DNA of 64,000 nucleotides from Thermoleptolyngbya sichuanensis A183 (GTDB lineage Bacteria; Cyanobacteriota; Cyanobacteriia; Elainellales; Elainellaceae): NCBI RefSeq assembly GCF_013177315.1, contig NZ_CP053661.1, positions 3,906,001 to 3,970,000 of the forward strand, read 5' to 3'. Shown piece by piece: positions 43,877 to 54,289 of this stretch (position 1 is its first letter; each line of letters starts with the position of its first letter). The notes under the pieces were generated by a model. It saw only the letters and a program-made list of their open reading frames with translations, ran no database searches and was not told where the DNA came from. The position numbers and the translations under genes were made by a program.

Positions 43877-44419
43877 ATGCTAGATCTAAAACTTCACGAC
43901 ACCACAGCAGACCCCCTGCCACCTGTCGGAGAATCTAGTCCTCATCTTAAAGATTCGCTGTTGGCAGACTATGGAACCAGTTTCGAGGACACCTGTTCTG
44001 TTGAAGCGATGCTGGAATCCACCCAATCGAGATGCCAGGTTAGCCAATTTTTCATACAGGCGCTTCAAAATGGTCGCAAGACGATTTTGATGACAAACCT
44101 GCTGCATACCCCGTCGAGGTCTACCGAGTCAGGTACGGTCTGGTCGCTGGGTCGCAGTTCCACCTGTGCGATCGCCCTCGATAACCCGTCCGTCTCTCGC
44201 TGCCATGCGGTGATTGGCTATCACCCCGACGAAGGGCTTTACATTTCCGACCTCAACAGCAGCAACGGCACCTGGGTTAACCGTCGTCGCGTCCTCCCAA
44301 TGCAGCGCATCCCGCTCCAAGATGGCGACATTGTGCGGCTGGGCACCTTGGATATTGAGTTCTTTGTCTCTAGCACAGCCACAGCCCCATCCGCCTTTCA
44401 GGACATTACCCGCTTCTAG
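43877..44419 (+). CDS. FHA domain protein
   Basis: A 180-residue protein from ATG 43877. The forkhead-associated domain lies at about 90-165, with the phosphothreonine-binding residues in WSLGRSSTCAIALDNPSVSR and CHAVIGYHPDEGLYISDLNS, then SNGTWVNRRRVL. It should bind phosphothreonine peptides, perhaps made by one of the Ser/Thr kinases of the cell. The N-terminal half has no known domain. A frame extends upstream to 43691, but this part lacks conserved features. Confidence 0.87.
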   Translation: MLDLKLHDTTADPLPPVGESSPHLKDSLLADYGTSFEDTCSVEAMLESTQSRCQVSQFFIQALQNGRKTILMTNLLHTPSRSTESGTVWSLGRSSTCAIALDNPSVSRCHAVIGYHPDEGLYISDLNSSNGTWVNRRRVLPMQRIPLQDGDIVRLGTLDIEFFVSSTATAPSAFQDITRF

Positions 44420-44560
44420 TTCTAGCTTCCAGTTCCACTTCTAAGTTCTGGCTGCAAATTTTCGCTTCTAGTTTTCTAAAGGCACAGGGGCGAATCCTTG
44501 CTACAGTTGGGCGTAAGCGCCGAAAAGAGCGCCTTTTTTGTTCGTTTTGCCCGACTTGCT

Positions 44561-45568
44561 ATGCTGCTCTTTCTCCAGGTCATTCTCTGCGTTAGCTTGG
44601 TGGTGTGGGTGGGGGCGCGGCTGTCGCAGAGTGCCGATGTGCTGGCAGAAGAGACCGGGCTAGGGCGCAGTTGGGTCGGCGCAATCTTGTTGGCAGGGGC
44701 GACCTCGCTGCCAGAACTGGCCAGCGGCATCAGCGCAGTGGCGCTGTTTCAAGTCCCCGATCTGGCGGTGGGCGGCGTGCTGGGAAGCTGCCTGTTTAAC
44801 CTGCTGATTTTGGTGATTGTGGACATTTTTACGGGGCCAGAACCGCTGCTGCGACAGGTGCAGGTGAGTCATGGGCTATCGGCGGGGCTGGGCTGCGTCA
44901 TGCTGGGCATGGCAGCGGCGGGTATTTTGCTGGCGGAGCGGGGCGTGGATCTGACGCTGGGGTGGGTTGCGCTGCCGAGTGTGTTGCTGCTGCTGCTATA
45001 TGCCGTGAGTGCCCGGTTGATTGCTCAGTTTGAACTGCGCCGCCGCACCCAACTGCTAGAGGAGGAAGCCGGAGCCTTGCAGTATGGTCATATTTCGCAG
45101 CGGCGAGCGTATAGCACTTTTGGGCTGCTGGCGATCGCCATTGTGGTGCTGGGCATCTGGCTGGCCGCCCTGGGCGATCGCGTGGCTGTGGTTACGGGGC
45201 TAGGGGAAAGCTTTGTTGGGGCGCTGCTGCTGGCGGCGGCCACCTCCTTGCCCGAAGTCGTGTCGTCGCTGACGGCGATTCGCCTGAATGCCGCTGACCT
45301 AGCGGTGTCCAATATTTTTGGCTCTAACCTGTTCAATTTGGCGATTCTAGGCATTTACGCCGTGGCTTATTTACGCGGCAGTTTGTTTAGCGAAATCAAC
45401 CATCTGATTCATGCTTTCGCCACCGTCATTGCCATCATGATGACGGCGATCGCCTTGGTGGGGCTGATCTATCGAGCCAGTCAGCGATCGCGCCTTCACC
45501 TGACCTGGGACGGTGTGGCGATTTTGCTGCTCTATGTTGGTGGGATGTATGCGATCTATCGAGGGTAA
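44561..45568 (+). CDS. Sodium/calcium exchanger family protein (CaCA)
   Basis: A 335-residue antiporter starting at ATG 44561. The two alpha-repeats have the signature motifs GATSLPELASGISAV ... GSCLFNL and AATSLPEVVSSLTAI ... GSNLFNL, which build the ion-binding sites. About ten hydrophobic segments are present. It exports Ca2+ in exchange for Na+ or H+. An upstream TTG (44498) would add a 21-residue extension and is less likely. Confidence 0.92.
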   Translation: MLLFLQVILCVSLVVWVGARLSQSADVLAEETGLGRSWVGAILLAGATSLPELASGISAVALFQVPDLAVGGVLGSCLFNLLILVIVDIFTGPEPLLRQVQVSHGLSAGLGCVMLGMAAAGILLAERGVDLTLGWVALPSVLLLLLYAVSARLIAQFELRRRTQLLEEEAGALQYGHISQRRAYSTFGLLAIAIVVLGIWLAALGDRVAVVTGLGESFVGALLLAAATSLPEVVSSLTAIRLNAADLAVSNIFGSNLFNLAILGIYAVAYLRGSLFSEINHLIHAFATVIAIMMTAIALVGLIYRASQRSRLHLTWDGVAILLLYVGGMYAIYRG

Positions 45569-45620
45569 GGCAGCGGAAGCAAGGGGGCCTGAAAGCAAGC
45601 ACCCTGCTCACTCTTGAATC

Positions 45621-46712
45621 TCACCCTTGAATCTCATCCTTCAAACTTGGCCCTTCTGTCAAAAACGGCCCGCTTAACATCAGCGCCGTTTTGGCATCTA
45701 GGGTTCCAGTGACGCTGAGGCCAGCGGACTGCTGAAATCGGCGAAGCGCCGCGTTAATGGTGGCATGGTTGGTGGCATGGTCGATGGTATCGTTAGCGAT
45801 CGCGCTGCTAGGGTTCAGGTAGCCTAGGCGCGTCAGGTAGTCCCGCACTTGCGCCGCAGACAGCACCACCTCCTCTGGGCGAAAGAACGGGACGTATTCT
45901 CGTCGCCAGATCCGCTGAAACTGCTGGCGATTGAGGCGATAGATCCGCCCCCAAGCAGGGTCAGCAATGGTAGCAGTGTCATCGCTGAGGGACAGCAGCG
46001 CAATCGCGTGGGGCGATCGCCGACCACCCCGATTAAAAAGCCAGCTTGCCAGCACGCCCGGACGATTGACGCGCTGCATCTGCTCCCAGGTTGCGCCCGT
46101 GATCTCCAGCCCGTCCATCTTGAGCTGGTGCGCGGCGGTAATCAACTGCGGCATGGAGGTTCCCAGGCGGCTGGTGCCTGCCAGCTTTGCCACGCTCGAT
46201 TCGGTTTCCTCTAGCCCCCAGCGGCGCAGCACCGTGGCCATCGCAGCAGGCGCACAACTGCTGGTGGAGGTTTGCTGAAACACGCCATTGGGGCGCAAGT
46301 TATCATCCAGCGTGGAATAGATCGGAGCCAGCAGATAGGCCTCGGCCGCTGTAAAGCTTCCCAGCCCAATCAGCCCAATCAGCACGACCGCAATCACCTG
46401 CAAACGGCGCGTGTGCCAGCTCACCACAAACGCCACACCGCAGATACCCAGCAGGATAATCCGCATCGCCGCCCAAGACACCTGCATTCCCGATACGCGC
46501 CACGCCAGCGGCAGCCATTGCCACTGAGGAATATACAGCGCCAGCAGCAGTAGAGCAATGTAAATTCCTAAGAAAGCCAGCGATACGGAGGTTTTTCCCT
46601 TAAACAGGTCGTTTGCGGTTGCTCCCTTTCGCAACAGCAGCCGCCCAAACCGAATGCCCCACCAAAAGGCAAGCCCGCCGAGCAGAATAGTGCTAGCAAT
46701 TCCCAAAGACAT
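45621..46712 (-). CDS. Membrane-anchored C39-like cysteine peptidase with peptidoglycan-binding tail
   Basis: A 363-residue protein (ATG 46712; a TTG six bases earlier is the alternative). Four hydrophobic segments fill residues 1-130. The peptidase-C39-like domain has the catalytic set C153 (TSSCAPAAM), H235 (SPHAIALLSL) and D251 (IADPAWG). The C-terminal ~60 residues are a PG-binding-1 domain (INAALRRFQQSAGLSVTGTL). No ABC exporter accompanies it, so it is a stand-alone membrane-bound processing or wall-related protease. Confidence 0.85.
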   Translation of the reverse strand: MSLGIASTILLGGLAFWWGIRFGRLLLRKGATANDLFKGKTSVSLAFLGIYIALLLLALYIPQWQWLPLAWRVSGMQVSWAAMRIILLGICGVAFVVSWHTRRLQVIAVVLIGLIGLGSFTAAEAYLLAPIYSTLDDNLRPNGVFQQTSTSSCAPAAMATVLRRWGLEETESSVAKLAGTSRLGTSMPQLITAAHQLKMDGLEITGATWEQMQRVNRPGVLASWLFNRGGRRSPHAIALLSLSDDTATIADPAWGRIYRLNRQQFQRIWRREYVPFFRPEEVVLSAAQVRDYLTRLGYLNPSSAIANDTIDHATNHATINAALRRFQQSAGLSVTGTLDAKTALMLSGPFLTEGPSLKDEIQG

Positions 46713-47161
46713 GAGCAACAGCGCAGGTAGAGGTTGACCGGAGGTTCACAGCGAGACTCAGCGGAAAATCGGGCAGCGAGATTCGGGGGCGAGATCGGGG
46801 GAGGGATCGGGGGAGGGATCAGGGGCGAGATCGGGGGCGAGATCGACTCAGTGAGCGTTTACAGTCAGCTTGCCGCTTTAGCTTCAGAGTGCCCAGTTTG
46901 GTGGGCGATCGCCATTTCGGAAAACTTTTTCGCCCATTTTTCGGCGCTTGTCTCCCTCAATTTCTGAAATGTCAGAGGGGCGATTTCTGAAACGCGAGAA
47001 GGGCGATCGCCCCTCCGGTCAGCGTGACTGGATGCGATAGACCTTGCGATAGATCTGATGATTTCCCTACGGTTTCTCAAGGATACCGAGGGCGATCGCC
47101 CATGAGCCTGGGGTGCGGCTAACGGTAAGATCTCATTAAGGATTCCTAAACTGTATCTCGA
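46713..47161. other. Spacer with 12 bp array between divergent genes
   Basis: No gene supported; a plus-strand frame made of G/I/E residues is the translation of the array itself. The array is at 46785-46844. Several HIP1 sites and the Mrp gene promoter must be here. Confidence 0.6.
46785..46844. repeat. 5 x 12 bp G-rich tandem repeat
   Basis: Units at 46785, 46797, 46809, 46821 and 46833 are variants of gggggcgagatc. The second and third are gggggagggatc. Runs of five G in each unit could also form G-quadruplexes. Confidence 0.92.
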
Positions 47162-48232
47162 ATGCTAAATACCCTCGATGCCAATGCCGTTCTGGAGGTA
47201 TTGCGCCCTGTCCAAGACCCAGAGCTACGCAAAAGCCTGGTGGAGCTAAACATGATCCGCAACGTCACTGTGGCAGAGGGTGAGGTGCGGTTTACGCTGG
47301 TGCTAACAACGCCCGCCTGCCCGCTGCGCCAGTTCATTGTGGAAGACTGTGAGCGAGCCGTGAAAACGCTGCCCGGTGTTCAGTCGGTGATGGTGGACGT
47401 GACGGCCGAAACGCCCCAGCAAAAGGCCCTGCCAGACCGAACCGGTATCGACGGTGTCAAAAATATCATTGCCGTTTCCAGCGGCAAAGGCGGTGTCGGC
47501 AAAAGCACCGTCACCGTGAATGCGGCCGTGGCGCTGGCCCAGGCGGGCGCAAAGGTGGGGCTGCTGGATGCCGATATCTATGGGCCCAACACGCCGACGA
47601 TGCTGGGACTGACACAGGCAGAGGTGAAGGTGCAGCCGGGGCCCCAGGGCGAAATCCTGGAACCTGTATTTAACTACGGCGTAAAGCTGGTGTCGATGGG
47701 CTTTTTGATCGACCCGGATCAGCCTGTGATCTGGCGCGGGCCAATGCTAAACGGCATCATCCGCCAATTCCTCTATCAGGTGCAGTGGGGCGAGTTGGAC
47801 TATCTGCTGGTAGACATGCCCCCCGGCACGGGCGACGCGCAACTGACGCTGGCCCAAGCCGTGCCGATGGCGGGCGCGGTGATTGTAACTACGCCGCAAA
47901 CGGTGGCGCTGCAAGATGCGCGGCGCGGCCTGCGGATGTTTCAGCAGCTTCAAGTTCCCGTGCTGGGCATCGTGGAAAATATGAGCTACTTCATCCCGCC
48001 CGACCTGCCCGATCGCCAGTACGATATTTTTGGTTCTGGCGGCGGCGAAAAAACAGCAAAAGAACTGGAACTGCCGCTGTTGGGCCGTGTGCCGCTGGAG
48101 ATTTCGCTGCGGCAGGGGGGCGATCGCGGCATTCCGATTGTGGTGGAATACCCCGACTCGGCTTCGGCCGGGGCACTGAGGGCGATCGCCCAGCAAATGG
48201 CAGCCCGCGTGTCTGTTGCAGCATTGAGCTAA
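47162..48232 (+). CDS. mrp: Mrp/NBP35 family iron-sulfur carrier ATPase
   Basis: A 356-residue P-loop ATPase that transfers Fe-S clusters to target proteins. Residues 1-85 are the MIP18/DUF59 domain (VLRPVQDPELRKSLVELNMI). The deviant Walker A is SSGKGGVGKST near 110-120, Walker B is DYLLVDMPPGTGD and the GIVENMSYF segment follows, as in ApbC. The cysteine pair usual for cluster binding is not obvious near the end. The long N-terminal domain is the common cyanobacterial form. Confidence 0.93.
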   Translation: MLNTLDANAVLEVLRPVQDPELRKSLVELNMIRNVTVAEGEVRFTLVLTTPACPLRQFIVEDCERAVKTLPGVQSVMVDVTAETPQQKALPDRTGIDGVKNIIAVSSGKGGVGKSTVTVNAAVALAQAGAKVGLLDADIYGPNTPTMLGLTQAEVKVQPGPQGEILEPVFNYGVKLVSMGFLIDPDQPVIWRGPMLNGIIRQFLYQVQWGELDYLLVDMPPGTGDAQLTLAQAVPMAGAVIVTTPQTVALQDARRGLRMFQQLQVPVLGIVENMSYFIPPDLPDRQYDIFGSGGGEKTAKELELPLLGRVPLEISLRQGGDRGIPIVVEYPDSASAGALRAIAQQMAARVSVAALS

Positions 48233-48259
48233 GGGTTCAAGGGGGCTGAAAAGGCACTT

Positions 48260-50416
48260 CTAGGGCTTGCTCTGCTCGATTGCCCGCTGCATAAAGATCT
48301 CCTGAGAGCTACGCACGGGTTCACCTTCCTTCGGCCGGCGCTGTGTATAGTTGCCGTCTGGCTGAAGCTCCCATGCCTGACGGTTATCACTCAGCGTCGT
48401 GTCGAGAATCTCCCGCAGCAGTTTTTTCAGCGCAGGGTCTTCGACGGGGGCGACAGCTTCCACGCGGCGATCAAGGTTACGCGGCATCCAGTCGGCGCTG
48501 CCGATGTAGTATTCTTCGTTGCCGTCGTTGTGGAAGTTGAAAATGCGCGAGTGTTCTAGATAGCGCCCAATGACGCTAATCACCCGAATGCTTTCGCTGA
48601 CGTTGGGAATTCCCGGCTTCAGGCAGCAAATCCCCCGCACAATCAGGTCGATTTCCACCCCAGCTTGCGACGCTTCGTACAGTTTGGCAATCATGCCCGG
48701 ATCGACCAGAGAGTTCATCTTGGCAATGATCTTTGCGGGCTTGCCGGCCTTGGCGTGTTCAATTTCGCGCTGGATCAGCGCCGTCATGCGATCGCGCATA
48801 TTCACAGGCGACACCAAAATCTTGCGGTAGGAGTGCTGCCGTGAATAGCCCGTCAGGTAATTAAACAAATCGCTCAAATCCGCACCCAGTTCCTCGCGGC
48901 AGCTCAGCAGGCCCAGGTCGGTGTAGAGCTTGGCCGTCTTGGAATTGTAGTTGCCCGTGCCAATGTGGACATAGCGGCGAAGCTCGTCCCCTTCCTGACG
49001 CACCACCAGCACCACCTTGGTATGAGTCTTTAGCCCCACCAGACCATAGACCACATGGATGCCCGACTGCTCAAGCTGCATCGCCCAGTTGATATTATTC
49101 TCTTCGTCAAACCGCGCCTTTAGCTCTACCAGCGCTGCGACCTGCTTGCCGTTTTCCGCCGCCTCGATCAGCGACTTCACAATCGGCGAATCGCCCGATG
49201 TGCGATACAGCGTCATCTTGATCGCCTGAACCTGGGGGTCGCGGGCCGCCTGGGCAATAAATTGCTCCACCGATCCGCTGAAAGACTCGTAGGGATGATG
49301 CACCAGCACATCGTGACGGCGAATAATGGAGAAAATGTCTTCTCGCTCAGCATTGGCAGGCAGCAGATCCCCCGTAAACCGCAATTGACGCGGCGGCATC
49401 GGCGAAAAAGGCGCATCCTTGAGCGCAGGCAGCGGCACCCCCGTCAGCGCAAACAAATCCTTCAGGTTGAGCAGCCCGTCGATCTCGTACACTTCGTGGG
49501 GTTGTAGCTCTAGCTCATCTATCAACGTATCTTTCACCAACTGCGACGCATTAGACTGAATCTCTAGTCGCACAGGCGCTTCTGCCATTCGCCGCTTTTT
49601 CACCATGTCTTGAATCGCTTGCAGCAGATCCTCCGCCACTTCTTCGCGCAGTTCCACTTCTGTATCGCGGGTCAGCCGGAAGAGAGAATACTCCTGAATC
49701 GCCATGCCGGGAAACAGCATTTCCAGGTTATGCGCGATGACCTGCTCTACTGGAATGCCAACCCAGACTGCCTTTTTGCTGCCCTCTTGGCCAGGTTCTG
49801 CAGGCAGCTTTAGAAAGCGGGGCAGGCTGCTGGGCACCTTGACCCGCGCAAAATGCTCTTCGCCCGTCTGCTGATCCTTGACTATCACTGCCAAGCTGAG
49901 GCTGAGGTTCGACATGCGTGGAAACGGATGCCCCGGATCAACCGCCAGCGGGGTCAGGACCGGAAAAATCCGCTTTTCAAAATGATCTCGCACGTAGTTC
50001 CGCTGCTCCTGGCTCAAGTCAATGTGATCCAAGAGAAATACGCCATGCTCTTTCAGTGCGGGGCGCAAAACCTTCTCGAAATAGCGATGCTGCTCTTCCA
50101 CCATAGGCCGCAGGGTTTGGCTAATTTCCTCAAGCTGCTGTTGGGGGGTGCGCCCGTCTGGCGTTAGCGTCGTGATCCCTGCCTCAAGCTGGTCTTTCAC
50201 GATTGCCACCCGCACCATAAAAAACTCGTCCAGGTTGGAGCTAAAAATTGCCAGAAACTTCAGGCGCTCCAGCAGCGGCGTGCGCTCGTCTAGCGCCTCG
50301 TGCAGCACCCGCCGATTAAACTCCAGCCAGCTTAGCTCACGGTTGATGTAGTATTGCGGGTCGTTCAGGTTAACGGCAGACTTCGCGGCAGGGGCAGATT
50401 CTTTAACGTTTGTCAT
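48260..50416 (-). CDS. ppk1: Polyphosphate kinase 1
   Basis: This 718-residue enzyme makes polyphosphate from ATP. Conserved segments occur in order: YINRELSWLEFNRRVLHEAL (N), HHPYESFSGSVEQFI, IKMTLYRTSGDSPIVKSL, the phosphorylated-histidine loop GLKTHTKVVLVVR, VHIGTGNYNSKTAKLYTDLG, and the C-terminal GSADWMPRNLDRRVEAVAPV. Length is normal. It is convergent with mrp and no exopolyphosphatase lies nearby. Regulation by phosphate is likely in general, but no Pho box was seen in front of it. Confidence 0.96.
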   Translation of the reverse strand: MTNVKESAPAAKSAVNLNDPQYYINRELSWLEFNRRVLHEALDERTPLLERLKFLAIFSSNLDEFFMVRVAIVKDQLEAGITTLTPDGRTPQQQLEEISQTLRPMVEEQHRYFEKVLRPALKEHGVFLLDHIDLSQEQRNYVRDHFEKRIFPVLTPLAVDPGHPFPRMSNLSLSLAVIVKDQQTGEEHFARVKVPSSLPRFLKLPAEPGQEGSKKAVWVGIPVEQVIAHNLEMLFPGMAIQEYSLFRLTRDTEVELREEVAEDLLQAIQDMVKKRRMAEAPVRLEIQSNASQLVKDTLIDELELQPHEVYEIDGLLNLKDLFALTGVPLPALKDAPFSPMPPRQLRFTGDLLPANAEREDIFSIIRRHDVLVHHPYESFSGSVEQFIAQAARDPQVQAIKMTLYRTSGDSPIVKSLIEAAENGKQVAALVELKARFDEENNINWAMQLEQSGIHVVYGLVGLKTHTKVVLVVRQEGDELRRYVHIGTGNYNSKTAKLYTDLGLLSCREELGADLSDLFNYLTGYSRQHSYRKILVSPVNMRDRMTALIQREIEHAKAGKPAKIIAKMNSLVDPGMIAKLYEASQAGVEIDLIVRGICCLKPGIPNVSESIRVISVIGRYLEHSRIFNFHNDGNEEYYIGSADWMPRNLDRRVEAVAPVEDPALKKLLREILDTTLSDNRQAWELQPDGNYTQRRPKEGEPVRSSQEIFMQRAIEQSKP

Positions 50417-50998
50417 AGGGTTTACCAGCCAGTTCTAGCAGCTTGGATAGACAAAATCTGTATCAAAATCAAACTGTTTTTGTGTCAAGAAGAGTATACA
50501 AACAGGGCTTAGTATTGCAGGCCACATCGCTTCTGCTCTGAATCCTGGGCTGCGTTTTGTCGGGTTTTGCAGCCAGCAAATTTTTCTAAAAATTTTTCGA
50601 ACGGGCTATTACGGGCTATGTTTCAAATGCCTTGTGAGTCGGGGATTTAGCCCATTGCCAAGGTGATTAACACTTGATTAAAACTTGACTGCCGTTTTGT
50701 TGTGTCCTGCATTTTGGCTGTGCTTCGGCTATTTGGAAGATTTCCTTAACTTTTCAGACGTGGGTGGGCTAAACTCCTGAACTTTTCTGTAACGACAGCC
50801 CTTGGGCGATCGCCTATTCTAGGTTCCATAAAGCAACCAGCGAAATAGAGCAACAAGATAGAACAACGAGACAGAGCAACGAGATAAAGCAATTAGCTAG
50901 CCATTTTTGGGCTTTTGCCACACGCAACGATCTGCATCTGTACTTAGGTTATGCATCGTGATTCCGCAAGTAATTCGCATAGCATTTGGAGCAAGTCA
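50417..50998. other. Intergenic region with 13 bp array
   Basis: No gene recognised in 580 bp. An array occupies 50847-50898. The start of the region is the ppk1 promoter side. Confidence 0.5.
50847..50898. repeat. 4 x 13 bp imperfect tandem repeat
   Basis: Units agagcaacaagat, agaacaacgagac, agagcaacgagat and aaagcaattagct follow one another. They differ at one to five positions, so the array is older than the perfect ones. Confidence 0.82.
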
Positions 50999-51280
50999 AT
51001 GAACGCTAAAACTCTCTCTTCAGAATCCCTCCAAGCCACTCTCTCGATACGCAGAAATTACGGCTTTGCCGCGTTATTTAGCAACACGTTTTGGGCGATC
51101 GCCCGCACTCTACTGGTACAAGACGAAATCAAAGTTTCCATTCAGCAGCTACGCAATGGCGAACAGGTTTGGCACGTCTATGATCCCATGATTGGACGCA
51201 CAGAAAGTTTCTTCTCAGAAATAGAAGCGCTGCGCTGGATTGAGGGAAAGACCCGGTGTTACTCCGCGATCGAGAACTAA
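50999..51280 (+). CDS. Small hypothetical protein
   Basis: A 93-residue product from ATG 50999, which has GGAG eight bases upstream; an earlier ATG at 50951 is also in frame. The sequence runs AATLSIRRNYGFAALFSNTF-like at its start (TLSIRRNYGFAALFSNTFWA) and ends SEIEALRWIEGKTRC. There is no signal peptide or known motif. The family is not recognised. Confidence 0.6.
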   Translation: MNAKTLSSESLQATLSIRRNYGFAALFSNTFWAIARTLLVQDEIKVSIQQLRNGEQVWHVYDPMIGRTESFFSEIEALRWIEGKTRCYSAIEN

Positions 51281-51860
51281 ACCGATCGGAGTTTGTTCAC
51301 CGATAAATCACGGCGAATGGATTTCTGGCAATCGCACGTTTGCGTTCAATTTGTCTAGAATCTGTCTAAGGTTAGATTTAAGTGAAATCGCGTCTGACGA
51401 ATTGGGTCGGGCACGATTTTTGTGTTATGTTATGCACGCCAACGGATGCACTTTTGGGTTGAACTTTGACTAGAGATTGCTCAGAGGATGTTTGAAAAGT
51501 CCTACTGTTTGTAGCAAAGCGTGCAAGATCCCCCTAAATCCCCCTTAAAAAGGGGGACTTTAAGGCGGTTTCCCCCCTTTTTAAGGGGGGCTAGGGGGGA
51601 TCTCTGAGTGCTTAACATTACAGGCGATACCTTTTCAAACACCCTCTCAGACTTGTTTGGCAGATCCGACCGAATCTAACTGAAACCTTTTCTGACTGAA
51701 TCCGTCAGGTTTCCCTGTTCAAGGACTTTGGTTAGACATCGGGCGGCGCTGAATGCGTTGCGATTCATGCAATCCACGATTCATGCAATCCACGTAATTC
51801 ACTCTGGTCTGAATATTTGACATCTGAAATCCAAAGCTACTTTTTCCCCTTAGACAGGCT
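51281..51860. other. Intergenic region with MITE
   Basis: A 580 bp region with no gene. The element at 51484-51646 takes up the middle. The part before the RTX gene has the duplicated gcaatccacg/attcatgcaatccacg near 51766-51795. Confidence 0.6.
51484..51646. mobile_element. ~163 bp MITE-like element with nested palindrome
   Basis: The outer inverted repeats are GAGGATGTTTGAAAAG at the left and CTTTTCAAACACCCTC at the right (15 of 16 match). Inside, 51526-51603 is a palindrome: agatccccctaaatccccct mirrored by aggggggctaggggggatct, around a 3' ccccctttttaagggggg core. The nested palindrome is related to the repeat at 27975. Confidence 0.85.
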
Positions 51861-52763
51861 ATGGCTATTCGACTAAACCGCGCTGCCAATCAACTCGTCA
51901 ACCGATTGCTGGAAAGTGACCTGGCAAAAAGCGTTGCTGATTTTCTTCAGGATCTGGACTTGTCTGACATTAATCTGGGCGACGTGTTTGGCAATATCTC
52001 GCTCGAAGATTGGACAGACGATCTGCGGAGTGGCATAGAAAGCGCGCTCGACACCTTTTCCAAAGATTTCAACTTTACCAAACTGGTTGGGAATATCGAC
52101 GATTTGTTTGGCGGCGTGGACTTGTCCGACGTTAACTTTGATGCGCTGCTGAAGGACGTGCTAGGAGACATCAGCCTGAATCGGCTGGTCAAAGATTTGG
52201 ATCAACTCCTTGGCTCAGTAGACTTAGAAGATTTGTTTAACGACTCTATTGACACGAGTGACTGGGGCGAACTGGCAAAGCGCGTGCGGGCGATCGCCAG
52301 CGATGTGTTCGACGACTTTTCGACCGGGCTTGCTCAGCTAGACTTGGGCGATCGCGCAGCGGATCTGCTCCGGGGCAGCATCGCCAGCAATATTCTGAGC
52401 GGACTTGGCGGGGGCGATCGCCTGCTGGGGCTGGGCGGCGCAGACATCTTGCTGGGCGGCAATGGCAACGACATCCTGCTGGGCGGCGCAGGCAACGACG
52501 TGCTGTTTGGCGGGCTAGGCAGGTCACTGCTGACGGGCGGCAGAGGCTCAGACCTGTTTGCGCTCGCAGTGGGCAGAGGGTTTGCCACAATTACCGACTA
52601 TCGCAGCGGCAGCGATGCGCTAACCGTGCTGGGCGATGTGGCAATAGAAAGCCTGAGGCTGCGTCAGCGGGGGGCAGACGCGGTGATTCGCTATGGCCCC
52701 GACGTGCTGGCAGTGCTGACGGGCGTAGATGTGCGAAACCTCAGCCTGAGCGATTTTGTCTAA
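51861..52763 (+). CDS. RTX-type calcium-binding repeat protein
   Basis: A 300-residue, probably secreted protein. Residues 1-165 are unusual: acidic and built of repeated motifs such as DLDLSDINLGDVFGNISLED and VGNIDDLFGGVDLSDVNFD. Residues ~178-225 hold a short block of GG-x-GxD nonapeptides (GGADILLGGNGNDILLGGAG, NDVLFGG), followed by a C-terminal domain (TDYRSGSDALTVLGDVAIES) ending LSLSDFV. The RTX block and tail suggest type I secretion; no exporter genes adjoin. The N-terminal repeat region is not recognised. Confidence 0.82.
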   Translation: MAIRLNRAANQLVNRLLESDLAKSVADFLQDLDLSDINLGDVFGNISLEDWTDDLRSGIESALDTFSKDFNFTKLVGNIDDLFGGVDLSDVNFDALLKDVLGDISLNRLVKDLDQLLGSVDLEDLFNDSIDTSDWGELAKRVRAIASDVFDDFSTGLAQLDLGDRAADLLRGSIASNILSGLGGGDRLLGLGGADILLGGNGNDILLGGAGNDVLFGGLGRSLLTGGRGSDLFALAVGRGFATITDYRSGSDALTVLGDVAIESLRLRQRGADAVIRYGPDVLAVLTGVDVRNLSLSDFV

Positions 52764-52887
52764 CGACCAACCTGCTTGGGTCATAGCGCACACACCAAGC
52801 GCCGCAGCCTCGCAAAGCGCTGAACTGAGCAATCCAAAATCCCAAAATCGTCAATCCACAATCCAAAAGTCGCTAATCCAAAATCCC

Positions 52888-53943
<1,056 letters not shown>

Positions 53944-54289
53944 AGTGAAAATTTGAATTATTAGAGCCAGCGCCAGACGGGCCATGCTTGGTGGTTTTGG
54001 ATTTTGGAGTTTGGATTTTGGATTGCCAGTCTGGTGTTTGCGGGGTGTGCGGATCTTCCACGTATAGCGCCCCGCAGGAGATAGCGCCCCGCAGGAGATA
54101 GCGCCCCGCAGGAGATAGCGCCCCGCAGGAGATAGCGCCCCGCAGGAGAATGAATAGAAGCCCAAATATCTTACCCGCTTGCGATACGATTCCGCAGCAA
54201 ATGCAGATTTGCTTGAGAAATGAGATTTGAGAAATGGGGCCGGCTGTGAATAAAGTAGGGAGTATCGCGCTGTGAAGGAGAGTTTTGGA
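53944..54289. other. Divergent spacer with 17 bp array
   Basis: Two structures are present: heptamer-like ggattttgga runs at ~53997-54025 and the 17 bp array at 54064-54148. The GGAG at 54277-54280 is the ribosome site of the cupredoxin gene. Confidence 0.65.
54064..54148. repeat. 5 x 17 bp perfect tandem repeat
   Basis: The unit atagcgccccgcaggag occurs five times with no mismatch. The perfect identity suggests recent expansion. Number of copies is expected to vary between strains. Confidence 0.95.

Noticed and set aside
46734-46967. Gly/Ile/Glu-rich small protein
   Set aside because: It is the translation of the 12 bp array, with no other support.
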